NCBI GenBank assembly: GCA_965248255.1
Contig: CBDFIW010000002.1
Coordinates: forward strand, 1,054,001-1,118,000
Source: JAKZVK01 sp965248255
GTDB lineage: Bacteria; Acidobacteriota; Terriglobia; Bryobacterales; UBA6623
Length of the DNA: 64,000 nucleotides
Direction of reading: 5' to 3'
The number at the start of each line of letters is the position of its first letter. Position 1 is the stretch's first letter. Under the pieces are notes generated by a model. It saw only the letters and a program-made list of their open reading frames with translations. It was not told the origin of the DNA and searched no databases. Below, one piece after another: positions 8,804-17,393 of this stretch. The position numbers were made by a program, and so were the translations under genes.

Positions 8804-9967
8804 GTGTAGTGCACCATAAATAATGTAACTTATATTGGCTTCCCATCGTCTCTATTAACAGGAGGCATGGGATGCGAAGAGCACAACCAGTAACTTTGAA
8901 CACAGCGCAATGCAAGCAGTTGGACCGCTACGCGCGCGGCCGCCAAGTCGCCGTTCGTCTCGCCCTGCGAGCCAGGATTGTCCTGCTGGCCGCCGACGGT
9001 CTCGAGAATAAGCAGATCGCCGCACAGCTCGGTGTCTCGCGGCAGTTGGTGGCCCGCTGGCGCACGCGCTTTCTCGAAAGCAGCATCGCCGGCATTGCAA
9101 AAGACGCCCCACGGCCCGGTCGTAAACCTGCCGTCTCGAAGCAGAAAGTACAGCAGATCATCCACAAGACCACCCGCGAGAAACCGTCCAACGCCACCCA
9201 CTGGAGCCGCCGCACCATGGCCGCCGCGGCCGGCGTCAGCGCTTCCACCGTGGGACGGATTTGGCGCGCCCATGGCCTCAAGCCCCACCGCGTCAAGACC
9301 TTCAAGCTCAGCAATGACCCGCGTTTCGCCGAGAAACTCGACGACATCGTCGGACTCTATCTCAATCCGCCTGAGCATGCTCTGGTTCTCTCGCTCGATG
9401 AGAAGTCCCAAATCCAAGCCCTCGATCGCACCCAGCCCGGCCTGCCGCTCAAAAAGGGACGCGGCCAAACGATGACCCACGATTACAAGCGCAACGGCAC
9501 GACCACCCTGTTTGCGGCGCTCAACAGCCTTGACGGCAGCGTGATCGCCGAGTGCATGCCCCGACACAGCCACCAGGAATGGCTGCGCTTCCTGCGCTTA
9601 ATTGACCGCCGCACTCCCAAGGACAAACAGCTTCATCTCATCGTGGACAACTATGCCACCCACAAGCATGCCGCTGTGAAGCGTTGGCTCGATCGTCACC
9701 CGCGCTTCCACATTCATTTCACCCCGACCTCGGCGTCGTGGCTGAACATGGTCGAGCGATTCTTTCGCGATCTCACCGTCAAGCGCCTGCGCCGCGGCGT
9801 GTTTCGCAGCGTGGACGAGCTCGTCGCCGCCATTGACGACTACATCGCCCAGCACAACGGGCATCCCACGCCCTTCATCTGGACCGCGACCGCCTCCGAC
9901 ATCCTCGAGAAAGTCAAGCGCGGACGTGCCGCCCTGCATAAGGTGCAATCTGCTTGACGCACTACAC
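8804..9967 (+). mobile_element. IS630-family insertion sequence
   Basis: The ends carry short inverted repeats (GTGTAGTGC at the left, GCACTACAC at the right). They are flanked by TA dinucleotides at 8802-8803 and 9968-9969, the expected IS630/Tc1 target duplication. The left TA lies inside the CTAG that bounds the IS5 element, so the two elements abut. The transposase is intact. Confidence 0.85.
8872..9957 (+). CDS. IS630-family DDE transposase
   Basis: 361 residues. A Homeodomain-like helix-turn-helix lies at about residues 30-75 (KQIAAQLGVSRQLVARWRTR), with a second HTH-like part around 85-140. The catalytic triad is D176 (SLDEKSQ), D259 (LIVDNYATH) and E295 (LNMVERFF), in the order and spacing of the family. 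A strong ribosome site (ACAGGAGGCATGGG) leads to the start. No internal stops; probably active or recently active. Confidence 0.93.
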   Translation: MRRAQPVTLNTAQCKQLDRYARGRQVAVRLALRARIVLLAADGLENKQIAAQLGVSRQLVARWRTRFLESSIAGIAKDAPRPGRKPAVSKQKVQQIIHKTTREKPSNATHWSRRTMAAAAGVSASTVGRIWRAHGLKPHRVKTFKLSNDPRFAEKLDDIVGLYLNPPEHALVLSLDEKSQIQALDRTQPGLPLKKGRGQTMTHDYKRNGTTTLFAALNSLDGSVIAECMPRHSHQEWLRFLRLIDRRTPKDKQLHLIVDNYATHKHAAVKRWLDRHPRFHIHFTPTSASWLNMVERFFRDLTVKRLRRGVFRSVDELVAAIDDYIAQHNGHPTPFIWTATASDILEKVKRGRAALHKVQSA

Positions 9968-10017
9968 TAGGCTCAGAGGGAACGTTAACGAGGTTGGGAC
10001 CGCCGCGCAAAACGCAC

Positions 10018-10809
10018 ATGCGTCGCTACCTCCAACTGCTGCTTCAATACTTCCTCCAGTACGCCAAGGTCCGCCTGGCGTACAAAGGCGACTTCTTCGT
10101 CTCGATCGTCACCACGCTGATCGCGACGGCCTTCGGCATCGCGGTTGTCTTCCTGCTCTTCCACCGCTTGCCGGAGATTGCCGGCTGGAAGTTCCACGAG
10201 ATCCTGTTCCTCTACGGCTTCGGTTTGATCCCACTCTCCTTCTTCAACGTCGTCAGTATCAACCTCTACTACTTCAGCGAAGCCTACATCGTCGAGGGGA
10301 AGTTTGACCGTATCCTGCTGCGGCCGGTGCACTCGCTCTTTCAGGTGATGAGCGAACAGTTCCGCTTGGAATCGTTGAGCGACGCGGTTGTCGGGGTAGG
10401 GATCGTCACCTACACGGCCCGCGAACTGGGCATAACCTACGGGCCGCTTGACTGGGCGTTCCTCGTCTTCGCCTCGGTTTGCGGCGTGGCCATCTATCTG
10501 TCGGTCTTCTTGCTCCTCACCAGTGTCTCGTTCTGGGTGGAGGACCGCGTGGGGATCATCCCTCCGATCTTCAACATGCTCGCCTTCGGCCGTTACCCGC
10601 TCAATATCTACAGCCCCTTCATTCAATTCCTGTTGAGCTGGATCATTCCGTTCGGCTTCGCAAGCTTCTACCCCTCGACGATCCTGCTCGGGCGGGTTGA
10701 ATATCAGTCCTACTTTCTGTACCTGCCCGTGGTCACGATCGTCTTTATGACGGCCTCCATCCTGTTGTGGAACCGCGGCGTGGCGAACTATTCGAGCACG
10801 GGCTCGTGA
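10018..10809 (+). CDS. ABC-2-type transporter permease (COG3694/DUF990-like)
   Basis: 263 residues with about six hydrophobic segments, typical of the ABC-2 permeases that pair with an ATPase and a second permease (COG4586/COG4587 partners) in export of unknown substrates. Landmarks include YKGDFFVSIVTTLIATAFGIAVV near the N-terminus and FDRILLRPVHSLFQVMSEQF in the cytoplasmic loop. I chose the ATG at 10018 over a TTG at 9994. No ATPase or second permease lies nearby; two insertion sequences separate it from the biotin operon, so partner genes may have been lost or moved. Confidence 0.8.
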   Translation: MRRYLQLLLQYFLQYAKVRLAYKGDFFVSIVTTLIATAFGIAVVFLLFHRLPEIAGWKFHEILFLYGFGLIPLSFFNVVSINLYYFSEAYIVEGKFDRILLRPVHSLFQVMSEQFRLESLSDAVVGVGIVTYTARELGITYGPLDWAFLVFASVCGVAIYLSVFLLLTSVSFWVEDRVGIIPPIFNMLAFGRYPLNIYSPFIQFLLSWIIPFGFASFYPSTILLGRVEYQSYFLYLPVVTIVFMTASILLWNRGVANYSSTGS

Positions 10810-11065
10810 GGCCGCAAAACGCGCAGTGAGTATGAGCCCAAAAACGGGTTAGTAGCCCCGGCAGGAGCATTTGAGTCTTGCGCTTCCCGATACGCAGTCG
10901 TTCGGGACGAAACACATTCGCCGGTTTCGTGTTCCGGCAAGAAACACCACCAAGGTGCGGACGCCGGCATCCAAGCCTACTCAGTCTTGAGCGACCACTC
11001 ACCGCGGAGTTCCGTCCGCGGCTCTGCGTGGCGGGTGGAACGGAGTGCCTTGTCCAGCGGCGGCC
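10810..11065. other. Intergenic region between convergent genes
   Basis: This 256-bp stretch lies between the permease and the end of the minus-strand oxidoreductase gene. I see no gene, no obvious rho-independent terminator and no strong repeat. Confidence 0.4.
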
Positions 11066-12316
11066 TTACGCCTTCACGACCTTCTGTCGCCGCTTGTCCC
11101 AAGCCAGGTACTTCTTCTTCCGCAGCGACTCCACGGCCATGCGGCAGACCATCATGCCGTGGAAGCCTAGTTCGGCGTCGCACTTGAGCGGCTCGTTGAA
11201 GCGGATGGCGCGGTGGAGGTTCTGATGGTGCAGGCTGATGTCTTCGCCGCCCGTCTTGGTGTGGACGATCCGCTCACGGCCTTCGGCGAAATCTTTCTCG
11301 GGTTCGATGATGAAGCCTTCTTTGTTGAACTCGAGCGTCGCTTCGTGCCCGCGGATCAGATGGCGAACTTTGGTTGAGTTAGCCATCGAGGAAACCAACA
11401 GCACAGAGATGCCTCCGGGGTAGTCGACCATCATGTTGAATGTGTCGGGAATCTCGGCCTTGCTCTTGGTGAAGTAGTTCTTCCCGCCCGTGGCGACCAC
11501 GCGGCTCGGCACGGTCAGGTTGCAGGCCTTGATGATGCGCGTGATGCGGTGCACGAAGAGGTCCGACGCAATCCCGCCACAGTAATCCCAATAGCGCCGC
11601 CAGGCGAAGAACCGGTCGGGGTCGAACGGACGCTTCTTGGCCGGTCCGAGGAAGGCGTTCCAATCGAGGTTCTCGCCCGGGCGAACATCGTCGTCGTAGG
11701 GCCGGGCCCAGTAATCCTCCAGGTGGTTGCGCGAGTAGTCGATTTGCGCCATGACGATTTTCCCCAGCGCGCCTTCGTTGATGTGGCGCTGCGCCGTTTC
11801 ATAGGAATCGTCCGACATGCCCTGCACGCCGACTTGCATCTTGACGCCCGTCTGCTTGATCTTGTTGACGACCTTCTTACCCTCGTCGATGGAATAGGTC
11901 ATCGGTTTTTCGCAGTAGATGTGCTTGCCGGCGTCGGCGGCGTCGAGAATCATTCGGGCGTGCCAGTGCTCCGGGACGGAGATCAGAACGTAGTCGATGT
12001 CGGGGTCGTCGAGCAGCCGGCGGTAGTCTTTGTAGGGCTTGCCCGCGGTCCGCTCGACGGCCTCATCGAGGCGCTTCTGGTAGATCTCGCACACCGCAGT
12101 GATCTCGATGTTGTCGTCCTCGCGCATCTTCATCAGCCGCTTCATGTGGCCCGTGGCATTGCCGCCACCGCCGATCACGCCGATGCGCAGACGGTCGTTT
12201 GCACCGATCACCCGCGGAGAGCGGGCCGCGGCGCCGCGCGCCGACACGGCCATCGAACTGGCAGCGACCGATCCGGCCACAAACGTACGCCGGCTGATGT
12301 GGTTATCAGAACTCAT
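11066..12316 (-). CDS. Tat-exported Gfo/Idh/MocA-family oxidoreductase
   Basis: A 416-residue NAD(P)-dependent sugar dehydrogenase-like protein. The start at 12316 is supported by a GGAGG ribosome site 8 bp upstream and by the leader MSSDNHISRRTFVAG, which has the twin-arginine motif followed by a small hydrophobic stretch ending AARSPR. The Rossmann motif IGVIGGGGNATGHM comes next, then DYVLISVPEHWHARM and the EKP motif (YCEKPMTYS) that is hallmark of the family. Export by Tat suggests a cofactor is bound before translocation. Such secreted Gfo/Idh proteins are frequent in Bryobacterales and Planctomycetes; the substrate cannot be read from the sequence. Confidence 0.9.
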   Translation of the reverse strand: MSSDNHISRRTFVAGSVAASSMAVSARGAAARSPRVIGANDRLRIGVIGGGGNATGHMKRLMKMREDDNIEITAVCEIYQKRLDEAVERTAGKPYKDYRRLLDDPDIDYVLISVPEHWHARMILDAADAGKHIYCEKPMTYSIDEGKKVVNKIKQTGVKMQVGVQGMSDDSYETAQRHINEGALGKIVMAQIDYSRNHLEDYWARPYDDDVRPGENLDWNAFLGPAKKRPFDPDRFFAWRRYWDYCGGIASDLFVHRITRIIKACNLTVPSRVVATGGKNYFTKSKAEIPDTFNMMVDYPGGISVLLVSSMANSTKVRHLIRGHEATLEFNKEGFIIEPEKDFAEGRERIVHTKTGGEDISLHHQNLHRAIRFNEPLKCDAELGFHGMMVCRMAVESLRKKKYLAWDKRRQKVVKA

Positions 12317-12363
12317 AGTTTCAACCTCCGTGAAGGGAGTGGCCGATTTGCCGACGTAGCGAA

Positions 12364-12412
12364 CCTGAGAACCGAGGAATCGGTTCTCGGCAAGCCTGAA
12401 GACTTGCGCCAC
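12364..12412. repeat. 49-bp dispersed hairpin repeat, copy 1
   Basis: The first 35 bp are identical to 42556-42590 and the whole 49 bp match at all but about four positions. The core is a hairpin, GAGAACCGA-ggaa-TCGGTTCTC, followed by a part resembling the AAGCCTGGAGGCTT-type repeats elsewhere. It lies just upstream of the Gfo/Idh gene, in the leader between two minus-strand genes. Confidence 0.85.
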
Positions 12413-12421
12413 CAAACACAC

Positions 12422-15214
12422 CTACTCATTCTCATATGTCACCCAGATCGGCGAAGCCCACGCCAGCTCGCCGTTTTCCTGCTCCACGCGGATGTAGTAA
12501 TACGCTTCACCTGTCTCAATATCATTATCGACGTAACTGAAGCTCAACTCGGCTCCTCGCCCACGGTGCACGTGAACGTAGGTATTGTTCTTGATGACTT
12601 CCACCTTGCGGATCGGCGCCGTGCCGACAATGTTCGCTTCGAGCTTCGGCCGCCGCCGGGTCTCGAACGCTTCACCCATGAAATGCCCATTGATCTGGAA
12701 ATCGACCAGGATGTTGTCGGTGGCGGCATAGGCCCGCCGCGCACGGATGCCCTCGATGATGTTCTCGCGCGTCAACTCCTCGACGTAGATCATTCCATGT
12801 GACGCGTGCGTCGAGACATGATCCGAACTCGACTGCACACCCAGCTTCAAGCCCTTCTCCCAGGCCTTCCACACAAATCCCAAAGGACGGCTCCCGCGAT
12901 TGCTCGACCGCGGCGCCCCTTCGTGCTCGTAGTTACGGCGGTAGCCCTGGTAGATCTCGACCAACGTCTCGACCTCGGGGTCGCTGTCGCGCCAGTCCGT
13001 GCCGGCGCCCGTGGCCGAAGTGTGGGACATCACGATGCCGCGGTTCTCCCGGAGGTTTTCGTAGAAGGGCTCGACGCCGACCTCGTCGTTCTTCTCGCGC
13101 TCTTCGTCCGTAATGTCCACCACCCGCACACCGCGCTGCGCGAACATGGCATTGCGGTGGCCGCTGGGATAGCCGCGGCTGCGCTCGTAGCCGTAGAGGG
13201 GCGCAAACTTACCCGGAATCGTGAAGAGGTCCACGGCCTTTTGAATCATCCACCAACTGTATTCGACCTCTTGCCCGGCTTGATGGTCGGCGACACCGAG
13301 GAAATCGTGTGCGGCGGCGTCGAGCGCGTAACGATAGGCGTCAAACAGCGACCCGTCGCGGTTGCCGTCCCAGGAGATATCGGTGTGGCGGTGCATGTCA
13401 CCGCGGACGGGCCGATAGGTCTTGCCGCCGACCGTGATCCGATGGTTGCGCAAGCGGGCGACGTCAGCGGCCTCGTTCGGATGAACGTTGGCCGGTTCAT
13501 CCTTCGAGGGCTCGAAGGCAACCAACTCCGGTTTCTTGCTTGCCGAAGGTCCCGAGTCCACTGTGGCGAAGTAGAGATCCTGCTCCCGTTGGAAGCCGTC
13601 GGGGAATTGGCGTCCGTCGCTTGCCCAGAAGACGTTCACAACGCCGTCGAGCCCGGTATGGACCGAGACCGGGAAGTCGATCCTTCCGTACGCAAGCGGG
13701 AACTCGATCGCAGGCGTCCAACCGCCGTTCTGGAAGCTCGTCGCGCCAAGGCGGAACATCGAACGGAACCTACTTTGGCTCCTGGTAACCGGCGAGTTGG
13801 TGCGGTAGTGAAACAGCACCCACAGGTTGCCGTTGCCGTCGGTGGCGAGCCGGGCGTCGTGGAAAACTTGGCGCTCCTCGTCGGGGAGGGCATCGGGCAG
13901 CTTGCCGGGTAGTTGCTTGAGCCGTCCGCCCGCGTAGGTTGCGACGCGCACTTGCCGCCGCATCAGCAACCCCATGCCGGCGTCTTGGATACCTTGAGCG
14001 TAATCCTTGCCCCAGTTGGCGTCCCCTTCGTCCCAGGCGAGCCACAGACGGCCTGTCGGATCGTAATGGGCCGTGGCTCGCGCTTCGAACGACGGGGAAT
14101 TCGCCACGGTGATGACCTCCGACAACCTGCCGCCGCTCACCTGCTTCATCAAAACGTCGTAGTTGCCTTCGCGGTATGTGTCCCAGACGATCGTTGCACG
14201 GCCGTCGGACGCTCCCGCGACGTCGGGCTCCCAATCGTTGGCCGGGTCGTTGCTGACCTGTGTCTCCACCCCCCAGCCTTTCTCGTCGCGAATGCGCAAG
14301 TAGATGTCGCCGTTGCCGGAGCGGAAGCTTTGCCAGACGAGGTAGAGACGGCCTTGCCCGTCTCGGGTCAGGGCGTGAAAAATGTCAGAGCCCGGCGCTT
14401 CGGTGAGCCGCTCCGTCTCCGACCAGCCGTTGCCGTCGAAATGGCGGGCGAACAGGTCCCAATTGGAATCCTTTTGCTCGCACCACACCGCCCAGAGGCG
14501 TCCCTGTGAGCCCTCGGCTAGGTGCACCCCGAACAGGTCGGCGCCGCTCGGGGTCAAGGCCACGGGATCGTCTCGGTCGCGCTGCACCCAAAGCCGGTCC
14601 CCGCCGGCCTCATAGCTCTGGTAGGCGATCCACCGATGTCCGTCGGACGATTCAACGGCAGCCACGTAGTCTTCGGCTCTTGGTCCTTGGGTGAGACGCC
14701 GAGGGGCGGGCGAGCGGCTGACAACAACGGCCCCGCCACCGAACGATTTCGGACGTTCCCATGTGACTTCGTCCGGAACGAACGAGAACTCGCCCTGCAT
14801 CGTGTCGACGCTCACCTTGCCCGGACCAATCATCTCCAGGCGGAGGTGTAGGCCTTTTTCGGTGAGCTTTTCGCGCCGCTTGGTGCCGTGAAGGCTGCGC
14901 TCCCAGGGCGCGTACCAATAGGTCTCGCGCCGGGTGCTGCAGGTCCATTCGTTTTCTGGGAGAACTTCGTCGGTCTGCGCGAACTGCCAGCCGTTGAGCC
15001 CAGCGACACGGCCGTTGTCGACTTCGACGCGCCCGCTCCAGTCGCGCGGCTGCTCTTCGTTGACGCCGAAGCGAATCAGAAAGGCGGCCTGGTCCGGAGA
15101 GGGGACCTGCGGAGAAGCGGCTGCAACGCTGTGGGAGGGCGGGGAGTCCGTCTGATGCCACCAGACCGCCCCGGCCAGCAAGAGGGCTGCGGGCAGCAGG
15201 CGGCGCGCGCGCAT
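12422..15214 (-). CDS. Large secreted protein: beta-propeller-like N-half and PHP-type metallohydrolase C-half
   Basis: 930 residues from the ATG at 15214, which gives a clear signal peptide (MRARRLLPAALLLAGAVWW). Residues about 180-590 contain repeated short motifs such as RLWAVWCEQ, RLYLVWQSF, RATIVWDTY, RLWLAWDEG and NLWVLFHYR, spaced as in BNR/sialidase-like propeller blades. From about residue 600 there is a PHP/CehA-like metal site: GDMHRHTDISWDG, then GVADHQAG, then VMSHTSATG and SSSDHVSTHASHG, together giving the histidines and aspartates expected for binding metals. It ends in a small beta domain. Probably an extracytoplasmic phosphoesterase-like or hydrolase-like protein; substrate unknown. 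It shares its C-terminal type with the 48977-51163 protein. Confidence 0.8.
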   Translation of the reverse strand: MRARRLLPAALLLAGAVWWHQTDSPPSHSVAAASPQVPSPDQAAFLIRFGVNEEQPRDWSGRVEVDNGRVAGLNGWQFAQTDEVLPENEWTCSTRRETYWYAPWERSLHGTKRREKLTEKGLHLRLEMIGPGKVSVDTMQGEFSFVPDEVTWERPKSFGGGAVVVSRSPAPRRLTQGPRAEDYVAAVESSDGHRWIAYQSYEAGGDRLWVQRDRDDPVALTPSGADLFGVHLAEGSQGRLWAVWCEQKDSNWDLFARHFDGNGWSETERLTEAPGSDIFHALTRDGQGRLYLVWQSFRSGNGDIYLRIRDEKGWGVETQVSNDPANDWEPDVAGASDGRATIVWDTYREGNYDVLMKQVSGGRLSEVITVANSPSFEARATAHYDPTGRLWLAWDEGDANWGKDYAQGIQDAGMGLLMRRQVRVATYAGGRLKQLPGKLPDALPDEERQVFHDARLATDGNGNLWVLFHYRTNSPVTRSQSRFRSMFRLGATSFQNGGWTPAIEFPLAYGRIDFPVSVHTGLDGVVNVFWASDGRQFPDGFQREQDLYFATVDSGPSASKKPELVAFEPSKDEPANVHPNEAADVARLRNHRITVGGKTYRPVRGDMHRHTDISWDGNRDGSLFDAYRYALDAAAHDFLGVADHQAGQEVEYSWWMIQKAVDLFTIPGKFAPLYGYERSRGYPSGHRNAMFAQRGVRVVDITDEEREKNDEVGVEPFYENLRENRGIVMSHTSATGAGTDWRDSDPEVETLVEIYQGYRRNYEHEGAPRSSNRGSRPLGFVWKAWEKGLKLGVQSSSDHVSTHASHGMIYVEELTRENIIEGIRARRAYAATDNILVDFQINGHFMGEAFETRRRPKLEANIVGTAPIRKVEVIKNNTYVHVHRGRGAELSFSYVDNDIETGEAYYYIRVEQENGELAWASPIWVTYENE

Positions 15215-15305
15215 GCCTGCAGTGTAACGCGAAGGATTGAAACGCCGCGTTCCGAGCCATGCGCGCAAGGAAGCGCTGAAGATGTTCGTATCACCGCGGC
15301 CGAGG

Positions 15306-16124
15306 CTAAAACACAACCTGAAAGTGCCCTTTGAAGAGAATGGCACTCAACATCGACAGCACGACGAACCACACCAACCAGTGAAGATCGAGTCCCGCGA
15401 ACTCCATCGAACCGGCCGGATAGCCCACCTCAATCCATTCCACCTCGTCGGCCGGCAAGCGGTCCTCCCCCGGATGCAGAAACGCGTCCCATGCGCTCGT
15501 TACACGACGGCTCGAGACGTACCGCCGGGCCCCACCGCCCGCCACCGACTTGACCCACTCCTTGTCACGCCAGACGAAGCGCAACTCCCCCGTGACCGGC
15601 TTGGAAGCGCGAATGCGCCAACTCATCTGGCCTGAGTCGATCGCCCGAACGGCGGGCGTCTCGACCGCAATGCCGTCAGGTGCGTGCAGCGCCGGGGCGG
15701 GGGCATTACTTCCCAACCGCCCGCTGACTTGCATCGTGACGACGCCCGCTTCCCCCACGCGGAGCGGAGCACGGCCGTAGAACGCATCCAGGTGGATCAG
15801 CAGCACGGCCAGCGGCACGGTCAGAACCAACATCGGGCGCAGCATCAACCCGATATAGCGCAGGTTGCTCGTAACGAGGTTCTTCTGCGCCTGCCAAACG
15901 AGCGACAGGTCATCTCCGTATAGCCGCAGCTCGAGCAGATAGGCTTGCAGACGTTTCTTCGTTTCCGAGATTGCCTTCTGGTTCGACGTCCGGCCGAACA
16001 CCCACAACATGCCGATGCCGGTGAGGACCGAAACCAGCGCCAGCCCCACCAGAGGATGAAGCGCGCCGGCCAGAGAGCACACTCCTCCGATGAGGGTCCG
16101 TAGAAGGCTGTTCAGCAGGTCCAC
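15306..16124 (-). CDS. Conserved membrane protein, DUF106-like N-terminus
   Basis: 272 residues. A hydrophobic segment at about 25-45 (LVGLALVSVLTGIGMLWVF) is followed by a charged helix (SNQKAISETKKRLQAYLLEL), then two hydrophobic stretches around 90-115, a beta-rich middle and a last membrane helix before the C-terminus (WLVWFVVLSMLSAILF). The layout of the first 115 residues recalls the DUF106/EMC3-like insertase group, but this is a weak inference. The gene lies 33 bp after the small RHH-like gene on the same strand, and 91 bp before the start of the large PHP-domain gene, which suggests one transcript. Confidence 0.6.
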   Translation of the reverse strand: MDLLNSLLRTLIGGVCSLAGALHPLVGLALVSVLTGIGMLWVFGRTSNQKAISETKKRLQAYLLELRLYGDDLSLVWQAQKNLVTSNLRYIGLMLRPMLVLTVPLAVLLIHLDAFYGRAPLRVGEAGVVTMQVSGRLGSNAPAPALHAPDGIAVETPAVRAIDSGQMSWRIRASKPVTGELRFVWRDKEWVKSVAGGGARRYVSSRRVTSAWDAFLHPGEDRLPADEVEWIEVGYPAGSMEFAGLDLHWLVWFVVLSMLSAILFKGHFQVVF

Positions 16125-16157
16125 GTGAGAAGGGCAATCACAAACCGGAAGGGGGGA

Positions 16158-16352
16158 TCAGTCGATGTAGCCGAGCCCCTGCATCTTTTTGACGATCTCC
16201 TCGTCCGACTCGGCCTCTTCCTCGATCTTGACCAGCTCCCGCTCGAGCACATGCTGGATGAACTCCTTGGGCGACGAGTACCCGGCTGCGTCGGAACAAC
16301 GCTTGACGCGTTCGTAGAGGTCTTTGTCGAGTTTCAGGGAGGGTCCGAACAT
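16158..16352 (-). CDS. Small ribbon-helix-helix-like protein
   Basis: 64 residues, MFGPSLKLDKDLYERVKRCS onward. The beginning (SLKLDKDLYERVKRC) followed by a helix (SPKEFIQHVLEREL) fits a ribbon-helix-helix fold, and the tail is acidic. It is the first gene of a minus-strand set with the membrane protein downstream. It could be a small transcriptional regulator, or a soluble partner of the membrane protein; the sequence does not decide. Coding potential is supported by high GC at third codon positions and a start close to a hairpin-bearing leader. Confidence 0.6.
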   Translation of the reverse strand: MFGPSLKLDKDLYERVKRCSDAAGYSSPKEFIQHVLERELVKIEEEAESDEEIVKKMQGLGYID

Positions 16353-16387
16353 GATGCGGTTGTTCCCTTGCGCGCGGCGCCCACGCG

Positions 16388-16429
16388 GGCCAGTGCGTTA
16401 CCGAACTTGGCGTGGCTTGCGCACTGGCC
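16388..16429. repeat. Inverted repeat with 10-bp arms
   Basis: GGCCAGTGCG at 16388-16397 pairs with CGCACTGGCC at 16420-16429 around a 22-nt loop. It lies upstream of the small RHH-like gene and could be an operator, an attenuator-like hairpin or a REP-like element. There is no T run on either side. Confidence 0.6.
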
Positions 16430-16574
16430 GCGGACGATCGGGGCTCAGCACATTACTATACGGCGTTTGGTGATCCAGGGAGTGGGAAGCTGAGTTCTGG
16501 GGCGAACCTACCCGGCGGTCCACCCTGGTCATCGGTGCTGCACGGACAAGCGCACTCCTTAGGCACGCCTATGC

Positions 16575-17390
16575 TTACGGCCCTACGTTGACTTGCACCG
16601 TGTTGCTCATCTGGCCGTCTACCGTGGAAACGATATCCACCGTGCCTCGTCCGGCCAGCGTGCGGGCAAGGCGCAGGTTGATCTGATCGACACCGGCGAA
16701 CTGCTCCTGGGGCCCGGCGAAAGGTACTTCGGCGGGCGATCCGCCGAGGCTCGCGGTGACGGCGGTGAGGTCGCTCCCGTACCGGAACCCGGTACCGAAC
16801 AGGATCAGGAAGACCTGTTCGTCTTCCGGACCGAGATCGATGGGCTCGGAGACAAAGCTTTTCTGCACGGGATCAAATCGCGCGACCGGTTCGTAGGTCT
16901 GCGTGCCGTCCGCCTTGACCCGCAGCACCAACGCGGAGGCCGTACCCATGCCGTTGGCATTGGCGGCGAAGAGAGCCGGAGCTACAGCCGCTATTTGTGC
17001 TGTCCCCCTCGCTACAAGAGCGCCGGCGCGCAAAACCGAAACGGTGGCCTCGCCGGGGACGGTGCCGGCCGGGATCAGGTAGTTGACTTGTCCCGGCGAA
17101 CAATAGAAGAGCGATGCCAACCGTTCGCTGCCCGCGCTGTCTTTGACGACAACCGTGCTCCCTGCCAGGACCGTGGGCAAGGGCAGCGAGACTGCCGTTA
17201 CGGTGGACGATGCGAGGTCCACTCCAAATCCGCTCACGATCGATTCGGGCGCAACGAATCCAAGCGCCAGGCTGGCGGCCGATACGCTCGAGAGAAGCGC
17301 AGCCGGCGCCGAAGAGACACCTGCCCCGAAAACCGTCATCTGAAACACAGGACTCACCGCGACTCCCCCCGAGGCACCGGCGTCAAGCAC
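16575..17390 (-). CDS. Solibacter-type C-terminal domain protein (TIGR03437-like)
   Basis: 271 residues from a GTG. From about residue 40 it matches the pattern of the uncharacterised domain found hundreds of times in Solibacter: GFVAPESIVSGFGVDLA, then VVVKDSAGSERLASLFYCSP, GQVNYLIPAGTVPGEATVSV, and a C-terminal GVDQINLRLARTLAGRGTVD. These domains are usually the tail of long secreted proteins. Here the open frame begins 4 bp beyond the stop of the cytochrome peroxidase-like gene and in another frame, with no signal peptide. It may be translated by coupling, or the two may once have been one protein separated by a frameshift. Confidence 0.8.
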   Translation of the reverse strand: MLDAGASGGVAVSPVFQMTVFGAGVSSAPAALLSSVSAASLALGFVAPESIVSGFGVDLASSTVTAVSLPLPTVLAGSTVVVKDSAGSERLASLFYCSPGQVNYLIPAGTVPGEATVSVLRAGALVARGTAQIAAVAPALFAANANGMGTASALVLRVKADGTQTYEPVARFDPVQKSFVSEPIDLGPEDEQVFLILFGTGFRYGSDLTAVTASLGGSPAEVPFAGPQEQFAGVDQINLRLARTLAGRGTVDIVSTVDGQMSNTVQVNVGP

Positions 17391-17393
17391 GAA

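Noticed and set aside
10878..11225. Plus-strand frame of 115 residues near the end of the Gfo/Idh gene
   Set aside because: It overlaps the antisense strand of a conserved gene and has no ribosome site or homology.
11549..12802. Long plus-strand frame of 417 residues across two minus-strand genes
   Set aside because: It is antisense to the Gfo/Idh gene and the PHP-domain gene. Length is due to the GC-rich codon use, not to coding.
12806..13912. Plus-strand frame of 368 residues opposite the PHP-domain gene
   Set aside because: Antisense shadow of a gene with clear motifs and a signal peptide.
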